Assembly (NCBI GenBank): GCA_016713965.1
Contig: JADJOC010000003.1
Coordinates: 1 to 64,000 of the forward strand
Length of the DNA: 64,000 bases
Source: Chitinophagaceae bacterium
Lineage (GTDB): Bacteria > Bacteroidota > Bacteroidia > Chitinophagales > Chitinophagaceae
Reading direction: 5' to 3'
A program made the translations under genes and the position numbers. Of this stretch, positions 39,046 through 50,573 are shown one piece after another. Positions within the stretch are counted from its first letter, which is position 1, and the number at the start of each line of letters is the position of its first letter. The notes below the pieces were generated by a model. That model was not told the DNA's origin, did no database searches, and saw only the letters and a program-made list of their open reading frames with translations.

Positions 39046-39444
39046 TTAGTTATTTAATGTATCGGCTTTGTCAAAAGCCAGCTTATTAGTATCCAGTACT
39101 GGCAGATTGCCTTTTAATATTTTTTGTAAATCATCAAAATATTGCTGCCTGTACTTAACCGCCTGCTCTATAGAATCTGCCCTCAGTTTTAACAGTTTAT
39201 ACTCCTTTATTTGCTTTGCATTGCCATAACCAACATTTGGAAGATAATATTTTAAAGGAGTAAATACTATCAATGCTACAGTAAGGCCGGTTAATAATAC
39301 AAACAGGCTGCTTAATGCTATATACACGCTTAACCTGCTTAATTTAAATTTCACTACTTCTTCAAACGTATCTTCATTCATCACCACTAAACGGTAACGA
39401 TTTCTTAACCGCTTCAATGTACTATTTGCATCTAACTTTACCAT
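39046..39444 (-). CDS. single-pass membrane protein with coiled-coil, M23-family N-terminal-like
   Basis: A 132-residue protein from MVKLDANSTLKRLRNRYRL. One membrane segment (VYIALSSLFVLLTGLTVALIVF) is followed by a charged helical region (YGNAKQIKEYKLLKLRADSIEQAVKYRQQYFDDLQKILKG). This layout equals the N-terminal part of Bacteroidota M23 peptidase/division-type proteins, but no peptidase domain follows. It may be a stand-alone anchor protein. It is divergent from sprE/porW. Confidence 0.6.
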   Translation of the reverse strand: MVKLDANSTLKRLRNRYRLVVMNEDTFEEVVKFKLSRLSVYIALSSLFVLLTGLTVALIVFTPLKYYLPNVGYGNAKQIKEYKLLKLRADSIEQAVKYRQQYFDDLQKILKGNLPVLDTNKLAFDKADTLNN

Positions 39445-39551
39445 AATGATTTTGAAGATGTTAAAATTAAGAAACCTATTGCACAATAACGTTATTTCAA
39501 CAAAAAAACCGATATTTATATGTTCAAAATCAACACCTTTAGCTAAAGAGC

Positions 39552-42500
39552 ATGGCGATACATAAAATTCTTACTGTTTTATTCATCAGTATTTCAGTTG
39601 GTAAAGTTGCTTTTACACAACCCACATGGACTTTTGATCCATTTGGAAAAGAAAAAAAACCCCAGAAATTTGAAAACAGGAAATTAGGATCAGAGAAAAC
39701 AGCAGAAAAAAAATTTACTAAGCCCAGGCATTTTTTTCAAAATTCTGTAACCCACTATAATTACTATTTTAATTCTAATAATAAACTGAATGCCGTAATC
39801 GAAAGGGCTAAATTGTCGCACCAGGATGATTATTCAAAACTATTGTCCTTTTATTCGTATAGTTTGGACAATACTTCTAATGAAAAAAATGAATTGGACT
39901 CAGTAATTTACAAAGCTACGGCAGGTATATTATTACATGATTTACGGAATGACTGGATCGATAACCTGTATATGCTGATAGGAAAATCATATTATCTGAA
40001 AAAAGATTTTGATTCTGCCGCTATGGCTTTTCAATTTATTAATTACAATCTCTTTCCAAGAAAAAAGAAAGAAGATGAAGATAGGATTGTAGGTACTAAT
40101 ATCGAATCTGTGGGCAGCTACATCAGCATCGCTAATAAAGAAGAAAGAAATTTTTTACAAAAAATAGTATCCCCACCACCCAGCAGAAACGATGCATTGA
40201 TATGGATGACACGGACATTAACCGAACATGGCGACTATGGCGAAGCTGCAGGGCTTATAAATATTTTAAATAATGATGTTAATTTACCTGCAAGGCTACA
40301 GGATGATTTAAGCGAAGTAAATGCATATTGGTTTTTCAAACAAAACATGTATGATAGCACAGCGGTTTATTTGGAAAAAGCCCTGCCAAATGCAGATACA
40401 AAAGCTGACAAAGCCCGCTGGGAATTTTTACTAGCCCAACTATTTGAAATTAATAAGCAGTACGACAAAGCTTCTGATTATTATGCTAAAGCAGCCAGGC
40501 ATACCTTAGATCCGCTAATGAATATTTATGCACAATTGAATGATGCAAAAATGTTCACAGGTAAAGACAATGCAAAGGAACCGGAAAATAGTATTAATAA
40601 CCTGCTAAGCAGGGCCAAAAAAGATAAATTTGAGGATTACCGTGATATAATTTACTACTCCGTAGCTGAACTAAGTCTTTCGAAACCTGATACTACAGTT
40701 GCCATTGAATATTATGTAAAAAGTAATAAGTATAACCGGAATAATGTTTCATACAGAAACAAAAGCTTTTTGAAACTTGCTGATATAGCTTATAATAGAA
40801 AAGACTATAAGCATTCCTTTGCCTATTACGACAGTTTAGAAATTAATGACCCCTTCCTGGCCAACAGGGTTGACGAAATACAAACCAGGAAAAATACGCT
40901 TGTAAAAATTATACAAAAGATAAATAATATTGAAGGCCAGGACAGCTTATTCAGAATTGCTGCAATGGCACCTGCCGACAGGGAAACTTTTATTAAAGAT
41001 TTATTAAAAAAATTACGCAAACAAGAAGGCGCAAAAGAAAACGAAACTAATACCGGTAGTAATGGTAGTATACCTATCAGTTTTAACAACCTAATAACCA
41101 AACTAATTCATTTAATACTAATGCAGAAAGTGACTGGTATTTTTATAATAATGATTTGAAAAATAAAGGCTTTAATGAATTTAAAAACAAATGGGGAGAC
41201 AAGGAAAACACAGATAATTGGCGTAGAAAAGCTGCACTTAGTAAGGCTATAGTACGCAATAATGCCAGTGATACTTCCGGTAATAACAATTCTGCCACAA
41301 GCCAGGACCAAACTACAACTTCTGATGAGGCCTTCCAGAACAGTACCATTACTAATACAGAACTAAGCTTTGATGGATTGATGAAAAATATTCCTCTGAC
41401 ACCTGAAAAAATTGATACAAGTAATAGAATAATTTCTGTTAATTTATTTGTATTAGGAAAATTATATCAAAATGAATTGGAGGATTATGAACGTGCAATT
41501 GATGCTTACGAAGAACATTTACAGCGCTACCCTTCTGTACTATTTGGCGGTGAGCTTTATCTTAACCTGTTTTACTGCTACAGTAAATTAGGAAATATAT
41601 CAAAAGCAAATTATTATAAAAGCCTGTTAAACGGAAAATATGCAGGAAGCAAATTTGCTTCAATGGCAAACAACCCTTCTTCTTTGCACCCAAACAGGCA
41701 AGATCCTGTTGTTACAAAATTATATGAGGGCATTTATACCCTGTTTATCGAGGGTAGTTTTACCGAAGCTTTATCGCAAAAACAAAAAGCAGATAATGTA
41801 CATGGTACTAATTACTGGACACCACAACTGTTATACATTGAAAGCGTGTATTATATACGCCAGCGCAGCGACAGTATTGCGATTGCAACGCTAGAAAAAT
41901 CACTAAATTTATTTCCCCGGTCAATAATGGTTCCAAAAACACAAAATCTTATTGATGTATTAAAAAGAAGAGGAGAAATAGAAGATTATTTAACCAAACT
42001 AAATATTACAAGGGCAGTAGAGGAACAACTTGTAGTTACAGACGATGGAGCCATAATTAAAGTTAAGCCTGAAATAAAAGAACCTGTTGTAAGGCCTAAT
42101 GTAAATATATCAAAACCCCCGACAGACTCCGTAAAAAGGGTTCCTATCCGTGTGGATACTGTAAAAGCAATACCGCCGGCAGATACAGTGAAGGTTACTC
42201 CTCCTGTTGATACCATAAAAATAATTCCTGCAGATACTGTAAAAGTTACTCCTCCTCCAGTGGATACTGTAAAAATAATACCAATTGATACGGTAAAAGT
42301 TGCTCCTCCTCCTGCAGATACCGTAAAAACAATTCCTGTTGATACTGTAAAGGTTACCCCTCCTCCAGTGGATACCGTAAAAATAATACCAATTGATACG
42401 GTAAAAGTTGCTCCTCCTCCTGCAGATACCGTAAAAAATAATTCCCAGATACTGTAAAAGTTACTCCGCCTCCTGTAGATACCGTAAAAGTAAATACTGC

Positions 42501-42894
42501 ATTAACCAACGGGGTTTTCACAATGGAGCCTAATGCACCACATAATGTAATAATGCTGCTGGATAAAGTAGATCCTGTATATATAACAGAAGCCCGCAAT
42601 GCAATAGTAAGGTATAATAGGGAAAACTATAAAAATCAAACTATTGAAGTAGTTAAAGATGCCCTGGATGCTAACAGGACAATTTTAATATTTACTAATT
42701 TTACTGACGGAGATGCAGCTTTGCAATATTATTTAAAACTAAAAAAAGCAGCAGCTATAGAAATTGGCTGGCTACCCGTTAATAAATATTCTTTTCTTAT
42801 CATTACTAACAAAAATTTACAATTATTAAAAAATAATAAAGATGTAAACGGATACAGGGATTTATTAAACAAACAATACTCTAACCAGTTTTAA
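39552..42894 (+). CDS. sprE: SprE/PorW-like TPR protein of the type IX secretion and gliding machinery, two frameshifts
   Basis: A product of about 1,114 residues. A signal-like N-terminus is followed by PTWTFDPFGKEKKPQKFENRKLGSEK, usual for the family, then many TPR-like helical pairs (DFDSAAMAFQFINYN, QYDKASDYYAKAARH, DYERAIDAYEEHLQRYPS). A proline-rich tandem-repeat linker precedes a C-terminal domain (HNVIMLLDKVDPVYITEARNAI to KQYSNQF). The frame breaks at about 41095 and 42440. SprE/PorW links the trans-envelope complex of T9SS to the periplasmic ring. The assignment rests on layout and motifs, not on a search. Confidence 0.8.
42150..42495 (+). repeat. in-frame tandem repeats encoding DTVK/PPP units
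   Basis: A repeated block codes for units such as VDTVKVTPPPVDTVKIIPI and IDTVKVAPPPADTVK. DTVK occurs more than ten times, with alternating IP and PPP. One double unit of roughly 117 bp is almost exactly duplicated (about 42245 and 42360). The repeats lie between the TPR region and the C-terminal domain of the SprE-like protein, so they form a flexible linker whose length can change by slippage. Confidence 0.85.
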
Positions 42895-42931
42895 ATTAAA
42901 AATTACTTAAAAAATCAATTTTCAATATAAT

Positions 42932-45290
42932 ATGAAATTCGCTGTAAAATTATTATGGATATTTTTTTTTACCGGTATCATTGCCATTGTCACATTATTA
43001 TTATGTGCAGACTATGGAGTATTTGGTAAAATGCCGTCGGTAGAAGAATTAGAAAACCCTGAAGCTGACCTGGCCAGTGAAATATATAGCAGCGATAATG
43101 TATTGATGGGTAAATATTATTCCGAAAATAGAAGTGAAGTTAAATACAATGAAATTTCTGAAAATGTAATACATGCTTTAATTGCTACTGAAGACGAAAG
43201 GTTTTATGAACACTCAGGAATAGATGCACAAGCTTTAGGAAGGGTAATATTTACCGCAGGTACGCAAGGCGGCGGCAGCACCATCACCCAACAGGTAGCC
43301 AAAATGATGCTTAACCAGGGCCGGGGCACTATGTTTGAAAGAAGCATACAAAAATTAAAAGAATGGATTGTGGCAGTAAAGCTTGAAGGAATTTTACCAA
43401 AGAAGAAATTATTGCATTGTATTTAAACAGGGCGCCCTGGGGCAATGTATACGGCATAAGAAATGCGGCAAGAACATATTTCCAGAAAGAACCAAAAAAT
43501 CTTACTATCGAAGAAGCTGCAGTATTAATAGGAATGCTTAAAGGCTTTATCTATGATCCTATCAGGCATCCCAAAGCTTCGCTTGACAGGAGAAATACAG
43601 TAATCAACCAGATGGTGGCGGCAAAACAACACTATTTAACCGAAGCCGAAGCAGCTAAATTAAAAGCCAAACCATTAATTACCAACTACAAAAAAATAGA
43701 TGAAAATATAGGTATAGCCCCTTACTTCAGGGATGTACTAAAAATCCGGTTAAAGGACTGGTGCAAGAATCATAAAAACCCTAAAACAGGCCAGCCATAT
43801 GATTTATACAGGGATGGATTGAAAATATATACCACTATCAATTCATCAATGCAAAAATATGCAGAAGAAGCAGTAGTGCAACATATGCCTGTAATACAAA
43901 AAAAGTTAAACTATAATTTAAAAGTAATAGGCAGCAGGATGTGGAAAGGACATGAAAATGTTTTGGAAAATGCCATGAAAAATTCTGAACGCTGGAAAAT
44001 AATGAAAGAGGAAGGCGCCAGTGATGAAGATATAAAAAAGACATTTTATGTTCCGGTTAAAATGAAAATTTTTGCATGGAATGCAAAAAGGGAAATGGAT
44101 ACGGTAATGACACCTTTTGATTCCATAAAATACCACAGGCAGCTCATGCAAACATCATTTGCAGCCATGGATCCCCGTACAGGGGAAGTAAAATGCTGGG
44201 TAGGCGGTATAGATTACAAATGGTTTAAGTTTGACCACGTAACAGCACAAAGACAGGTAGGATCAACATTTAAACCTTTTGTATATACGCTCGGCATTAT
44301 AGAAGCCGGTTATTCTCCTGAAACCGTTATACCCGGTGGCGGACTAGTATTAGGAGGCAAAATGGTTAGCAGCGGTGGTGGCACTGTAGCAAGCTGCCTT
44401 GCCTATTCAAAAAATATTGCGCCCTGGCGCATGATAGCACAAATTGGTGTAAAAAGAACTATTGAATTTTCACAGGCTTGTGGTATTACAACCCCACTCC
44501 CACCTTATTATTCTATTGCATTAGGTACCGGGGAAATACCCATGTTGGAAATGCTTAGGGGTTACACCATGTTCCCTAATAAAGGTGTAAATACCGAACC
44601 TATTTTACTTACCAGGATAGAAGATAAAAATGGTAACCTTTTACAAGAATTTCATGCAGAGCATAAGCCGGTAATTGGTGAAAAAGATGCTTATACCATG
44701 GCCAAATTAATGCAGGGGTTAATAAAATTTGGTACGGCCAAAAATTTAAACAATTATAAAATTCCTGTGCAAAAAGCCGGAAAAACCGGTACCACTACCG
44801 GTAATACTGATGGCTGGTTTATTGGGTATACCCCGGAGCTGCTGGCAGGAACATGGGTAGGCTGCGAAGACCCATTCATCCGTATTTATGCAGGTACCGC
44901 AGGCGGTAGCGAAATGGCTGCGCCAAAATGGGGCATTTTTATGAGCAAAGTATATGCCGATAAAAAATTAAATTATGGTAAAATAAAAGAATTTGAAATA
45001 CCTGTAAATATGGATAGTGAAGAAATTTTGGCTGATCAAAACATGGGCAGGTATTTTATGCAGGGAGATACTACGATAGATGACCGGAGCTATAATGAAA
45101 ATGGCGATGATTTTTTGATGAACCTGGTAATGGTACTGATGGAGATATTATCCCTGAAAATAATGTACCCATTGAAAGCAAAACCCCTGATACAACAAAA
45201 ACAGAACACCAAAACCAAGAAGATAAAAAAAATCCACCTGCCGATAAGCCATCAGAGGATAAAAATAAAAGGAATAACAAAAAAAGATAA
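42932..45290 (+). CDS. class A penicillin-binding protein 1A, two frameshifts
   Basis: Bifunctional peptidoglycan synthase of about 786 residues with one N-terminal membrane anchor. The glycosyltransferase 51 domain has ATEDERFYEHSGID (catalytic Glu), GGSTITQQVAKMML and KKEEIIALYLNRAPWG-like sequence after the shift at about 43400. The transpeptidase domain has the catalytic serine in RQVGSTFKPFVYT, the S-x-N motif in AYSKNIAPWR and KTGTTTG. A second shift at about 45112 hides the true tail (DEPGNGTDGDIIPENN to a stop at 45290), which is acidic then lysine-rich. It is 37 bp after sprE. Confidence 0.93.
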
Positions 45291-45540
45291 CGATAAGCCT
45301 AAAAGTACAGGTGATAACGATTATTAGGAATATAAATTATTTATAATTTCAAAATGGATAGTGCAATGCTATCCATTTTTATTTATTAATGATTGAAAAG
45401 AATATTATACATTTATATCGCTGACTTTATTATCCTCTCTTTTTATATCCTGTGGCTAATCAATAAAAAATTTATTGCTAACTGTAAAATGATGTAGTTA
45501 TGGGAAAATTTCCTCCATGTAATTAGTTTGATAGCCCAAA

Positions 45541-45616
45541 TAAAAAGCCCCCGTTAAAGTCGAGGGCAACTTAATGTTTTCACAACGGGATAAACCCTTA
45601 TTGCGATTTGCTTCGC
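45541..45616 (-). ncRNA. tracrRNA of the type II-C system
   Basis: Between the PBP gene and cas9, on the minus strand, AAGCAAATCGCAAT (45612-45599) pairs over all 14 positions (two G-U) with GTTGTGATTTGCTT, the start of the repeat in crRNA sense. It is followed by the nexus-like hairpin GGG-TTTAT-CCC, the CGTTGTGAAAAC stretch and a terminator GCCCTCG/CGGGGGC with TTTTT (45566-45541). A TATCTTTA box at 45625-45618 would start transcription just before the anti-repeat. It guides RNase III processing and Cas9 loading. Confidence 0.88.
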
Positions 45617-45645
45617 AGTAAAGATAAGAAATAAAATAATGACTA

Positions 45646-48600
45646 ATGAAATATAAAAAAATTTTAGGCCTTGATCTGGGTACTACATCTGTTGGATGGG
45701 CTTTTGTAAAAGAAAGTACAGATTCCGCTAACCCCTCAACAATAGAAAGAATTGGCGTACGTGTTAATCCACTTACTACTGATGAGATAACTGATTTTGA
45801 AAAAGGCAGACCGGTTTCAGTTAATGCAGACCGTACTTTAAAGCGAGGGGCAAGGCGCAATCTGCATCGGTACAAGCAGCGACGGGCAAACCTGATTAAA
45901 GTGTTAACAGAAAATAATATTATCAGTAGCAAAACCCTGTTAGCAGAAAATGGTATAAACACTACACATAGCGCCTATGCGCTGCGGGCCAAGGCCGCAA
46001 GCGAAGAAATCAGTAAGGAGGCTTTTGTCTGTACACTTTTAATGATAAATAAAAAACGGGGCTATAAAAGCAGCCGTAAAAGCAAAAAATGAAGAAGAAG
46101 GATATGTTATTGATGGTATGGCTGTAGCCAAAAAATTATATGAAGAAAATATAACACCCGGTCAGTTATGTTATCAGCTTTTAAAATCAGGCAAGAAAAT
46201 ATTACCCGATTTCTACCGTTCAGATTTAAATGTAGAACTGAATAAAGTATGGGATTTTCAAAAACAATTTCATCCTGAAATACTAACAGAAGAATTTAGA
46301 AAATATATTGAAGGAAAAGGTCAAAGGGCGACATCTGCCAGCTTTTGGGGAAAGCATGGCTTTAATATAACAGAACTAAAAGGCACACGTGAGGAAAAAA
46401 AATTAAAAGCATATGAATGGCGCAGCAAAGCAATTGAAATGCAGTTGGCTAAAGAAGAAACAGCATACGTTATAACAGAAATTAATAGTAATATAAACAA
46501 TTCAAGCGGTTATCTTGGCGCTATCGGAGATCGTAGTAAAGAACTTTATTTTAATAAAAAAACTGTCGGACAGTATCTATATAATCAATTGCAAGCTAAT
46601 CCGCATACAAAATTAAAAAACCAGGTCTTTTATCGGCAGGACTATATGGATGAATTTGAAACTATTTGGGAAACACAATCAAAATTTCACAAAGAGCTTA
46701 ATGCGGAATTAAAAGAGGAAATTAGGGATATTATAATTTTTTATCAGCGCAAGCTCAAATCGCAAAGAGGGCTGGTAAGTTTCTGCGAATTTGAAAACAA
46801 AAAAAAGGAAATAGAAAAAGAAGGAAAAATAACTACAAAAATTATTGGTTATAAAGTGGCCCCAAAGTCTTCTCACCTATTTCAGGAATTTAAGATATGG
46901 CAAAATCTGAATAATCTGAAAGTTCAAAATAAAATAACAAAAGAGGTATCTTCCTTTGATATGGAGGAAAAGCAAATGCTTTTTAACGAACTAAATATTA
47001 AAGGCAATCTTTCCAAAGAAGCAGCATTAGATATCCTGGGTTATAAATCAAAAGAATGGGAACTTAATTTTCGAGTTATTGAAGGCAACCGGACTAATCA
47101 GGCATTATATGAAGCTTATCTGAAAATATTAGAGTTGGAAGGTTATGATATAAAAGATTTATTAAAACTAAAAGCAGACAAGGATGAAATAAAATTATCA
47201 GAATTAATAGTTCCGGCTACTGATATAAAAAAAATGACATCTTCTATTTTTCAGGTTTTAAATATAAATACTTCAATATTCGACTTTAATGCTGAATTAG
47301 ATGGCAAAGCTTTTGAACAACAGCTATCTTATCAATTATGGCATTTATTATATGCTTATGAAGGGGATAATTCTGCATCAGGAAACGAAAAAATCTACCA
47401 ATTGTTGCAGCAGAAATTTGGATTTACCTTAACACATGCTAAAATAATAGCAAATATTTCTTTTACAGATGATTATGGGAGTTTGAGTGCTAAAGCTATA
47501 CGGAAAATCTTTCCTTTTATTAAAGAAAATATATATAGTGAAGCCTGCAGGTTTGCTGGATATAATCATTCGTCATCTTTATCTAAAGAAGAAAATGAAA
47601 ACAGGACTTTAAAGGATAAGCTAGAATTATTACCCAAAAACAGCTTGCGTAACCCTGTAGTGGAAAAGATATTAAACCAAATGGTGAATGTAGTAAATGC
47701 TATCATTGCTGATCCCTCTTTAGGTAAACCGGATGAAATCCGGGTAGAACTGGCAAGGGAGCTGAAAAAGAACGCAGAAGAAAGGGCCGAAATGTCGGCT
47801 AATATTACCAAGGCTACGGCTGAACATGAAAAAATAAAACAGATAATAATTAAAGAAGATGGTATTAAAAATCCTACCCGTAATGATGTTATCCGGTATA
47901 AATTATACCAAGAACTTAAAAATAATGGTTATAAAACTCTTTATTCTAATACATATGTTCACAGGGAAAAACTCTTCTCGAAGGAATTTGATATTGAACA
48001 TATAATCCCTCGTGCATTATTGTTTGATGATAGCTTTAGCAACAAGACTCTTTGTGTCCGGCAAGAAAACCTGGATAAAGGCAATAAGTGTGCCAGTGAG
48101 TTTATTGGCCCTTATTTCGGTGAAGATAAAGTAGCTGATTATATTGCAAGAATTGAAATGCTTTATCAACTCAATTTAAAAAGTGATGGCGAAGGCATTA
48201 GCAAGGCAAAGTATAAAAAATTGCTGATGAAAGCAGAAGAAATTGGGGAAGGTTTTATCGAACGTGATCTGCGTAACACGCAATATATTGCAAAAAAAGC
48301 AAGAAATATTTTACAGGAAATCTGCAAAACTGTTACGCCTACAACAGGTACTATAACAGCGCATCTCCGGGAAGACTGGGATCTGGTGAACGTTATGCAG
48401 GAGTTAAATATAGATAAATATCGCAAGCTTGGTTTAACTGAAATGATAGAGAAAAAAGATGGAGGAGTTAAAGAACGTATTATAGACTGGAATAAACGTA
48501 ATGATCACCGTCATCATGCAATGGACGCATTAACAGTAGCTTTTACAAAGCATAGCCACATCCAATACCTAAATAATTTAAATGCACGAAGAGAGATGAT

Positions 48601-49860
48601 AAAAAGGAAAAGAAATATATGCCATTGAGCAGAAGGAAACCGAATTTATAACAGATCGCTCTGGTAACAAAAAGCGTAAATTCAAATTACCACTTCCTAA
48701 CTTTAGAGAAGAAGCAAAAAAACACCTGGAACATATACTAATTTCTTGCAAAGCAAAAAATAAAGTAGTTACTAAAAACAAGAACAAGTTCAAAACGGCC
48801 TCAGGAGAAAAAAGTAAAATAGAGCTTACACCCCGAGGGCAATTACATAAAGAAACGGTGTATGGCAAAATAAAACAGTATACTATATGGGAAGAAAAAT
48901 TGGGGGCAAAGTTTGATATTGAGTATATACAAAAAGTAGCTTCATTAAAATATCAGAAAGCATTATTGCAAAGATTGGAAGAAAATGAAAATGATTCTAA
49001 AAAGCCTTCACCGGGAAAAATAGCCCTGATAAAAATCCCATCTGGCTTAATGAAACAAAGACTGAACAAGTTCCTGAAAAAATAAAATTAGTGATATTTG
49101 AAGATGATTATACCATTAGAAAAGATATTACTCCAGATAACTTTAAGGATGCAAAAAACATAGATAAGATAATTGATATAGGCATAAGAAATATTTTAAA
49201 GAACCGGCTTAAGGAGTATGATAATAACTCAAAAGAAGCTTTTTCTAATTTAGATAAAAATCCTATCTGGATTAATAAGGAAAAAGGAATTGCTGTTAAA
49301 AGAGTAACTATAAGCGGTATAAAAAATGCAGAAGCTTTACATCATAAAAAGAATCATTACGGAAAATTTATTTTAGATAACAATGGCAATAACATGCCTG
49401 TTGATTTTGCCAGTACAAGTAATAATCACCATGTAGCTATCTATAAAGATTATGAAGGTAACTTACAGGAGAAAATTGTATCATTTATGAGGCAGTAGCA
49501 AGGGTTAATCAGAATTTACCTGTTATTGATAAATCATACAATAATGAAATCGGCTGGCAATTTCTATTTACTATGAAACAGAATGAATACTTTGTATTCC
49601 CTACAGATGGATTTAATCCTGCAGAAATTGATTTATTAAATCCTAAGAACTATAAAATAATTAGTCCTAATTTATTTAGAGTACAAAAAATAGCCACCAA
49701 AAATTATTTTTTCAGGCATCACTTGGAAACTGCTGTGGAAGAACCAAAATCATTAAAAGGTATAACTTACAAGCCACAATTAGGTTTAAATGGGATTGTA
49801 GGTATTATCAAAGTTCGTATTAATCATATCGGACAAATTGTAAGAATCGGCGAATATTAA
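45646..49860 (+). CDS. cas9: type II-C CRISPR-associated endonuclease Cas9, four frame changes
   Basis: RNA-guided double-strand nuclease of about 1,404 residues. RuvC-I is LGLDLGTTSVGWAFV with catalytic Asp10, followed by the arginine-rich bridge helix RTLKRGARRNLHRYKQRRAN. RuvC-II is PDEIRVELARELKKN (Glu, near 700), HNH is FDIEHIIPRALLFDDSFSNK (near 785) and RuvC-III is DHRHHAMDALTVAF (near 955). A long C-terminal PAM-interacting region follows. Frame changes lie at about 46088 (A run), 48600 (A run), 49015-49085 and 49490. Their density is like that in lon and nrdJ, and every catalytic motif is kept, so the native gene is probably intact. Start and layout fit the large II-C Cas9s of Bacteroidota. 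Confidence 0.95.
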
Positions 49861-49873
49861 AAATAAAACCACA

Positions 49874-50563
49874 ATGCCAACCCTCTACTCCGACATCACC
49901 ATCCCCGAAGCCACCCTTCTCCAAAACGAATTACGGGACAAGCTGAATATTGCCGAGAGAGAGCTTAATATCACTACCATCAGTGGAGCAGATATTTCTT
50001 TAAACTTGTACAGCACTACTATTTGTGCAGGCATCATCATTTTATCTTTTCCGCAATTAAAGCCTGTTGCATATTCATTGGTAAAAGCTGAGACGCATTT
50101 TCCTTATGTGCCCGGCTTCCTGGCTTTTCGTGAAGCTACTGCCCTGGTAAAAGTATGGGAACAAATGGAGATAAAACCGGATGTGCTGGTTGTAGATGGC
50201 CACGGCATTGCCCACCCACGCAGGATGGGAATTACAGCACACTTTGGAACATTGACCAATCAACCAAGCATGGGCTGTGCAAAAAATATTTTGTTTGGAA
50301 AATTTGAACAGCCTGCTTTAGATTATGGATCTTTTACCACAATTTTTAACAAAGAAGAAAAAATTGGTTTTGCCTTTCGCAGCAAAGCAAAAACCGCACC
50401 GGTATTCGTCTCTCCGGGTAATTTACTGGGCCTGGAAAACAGCTTAACAATTATCCGGCAATGCACCGGAAAATACCGTATTCCTGAACCTACCCGCCTT
50501 GCACATGAACTGGTAAACCGTTTCAGGAAAGGTGAATTACAAGAAGGATATTATTTATTTTAA
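49874..50563 (+). CDS. nfi: endonuclease V (deoxyinosine 3'-endonuclease) homologue within the cas operon
   Basis: A 229-residue RNase H-like nuclease. Family motifs are ISGADISLN (first metal Asp), YVPGFLAFREATAL (Glu), KPDVLVVDGHGIAHPRRMGITAHFG (Asp), SMGCAKNILFG (Lys) and RIPEPTRLAHELVN. The SPGH motif of E. coli Nfi reads SPGN here (FVSPGNLLGLENS), so the histidine is replaced. The family cuts DNA at the second bond 3' of inosine. The frame is intact. It lies 13 bp after cas9 and 10 bp before cas1, so it is most likely co-transcribed. Its role there is unknown: trimming prespacers, acting on deaminated invader DNA, or chance capture. Confidence 0.92.
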   Translation: MPTLYSDITIPEATLLQNELRDKLNIAERELNITTISGADISLNLYSTTICAGIIILSFPQLKPVAYSLVKAETHFPYVPGFLAFREATALVKVWEQMEIKPDVLVVDGHGIAHPRRMGITAHFGTLTNQPSMGCAKNILFGKFEQPALDYGSFTTIFNKEEKIGFAFRSKAKTAPVFVSPGNLLGLENSLTIIRQCTGKYRIPEPTRLAHELVNRFRKGELQEGYYLF

Positions 50564-50573
50564 TTATAACCCA

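Noticed and set aside
45498..45962. A 154-codon open frame antisense to the start of cas9.
   Set aside because: It covers the tracrRNA and the Cas9 N-terminus, has no recognisable domain, and is explained by the cas9 frame on the other strand.
46080..46120. Programmed ribosomal frameshifting in cas9 at the A run.
   Set aside because: The same kind of break is found in many unrelated housekeeping genes of the window, and the two IS copies show that run lengths are unreliable.
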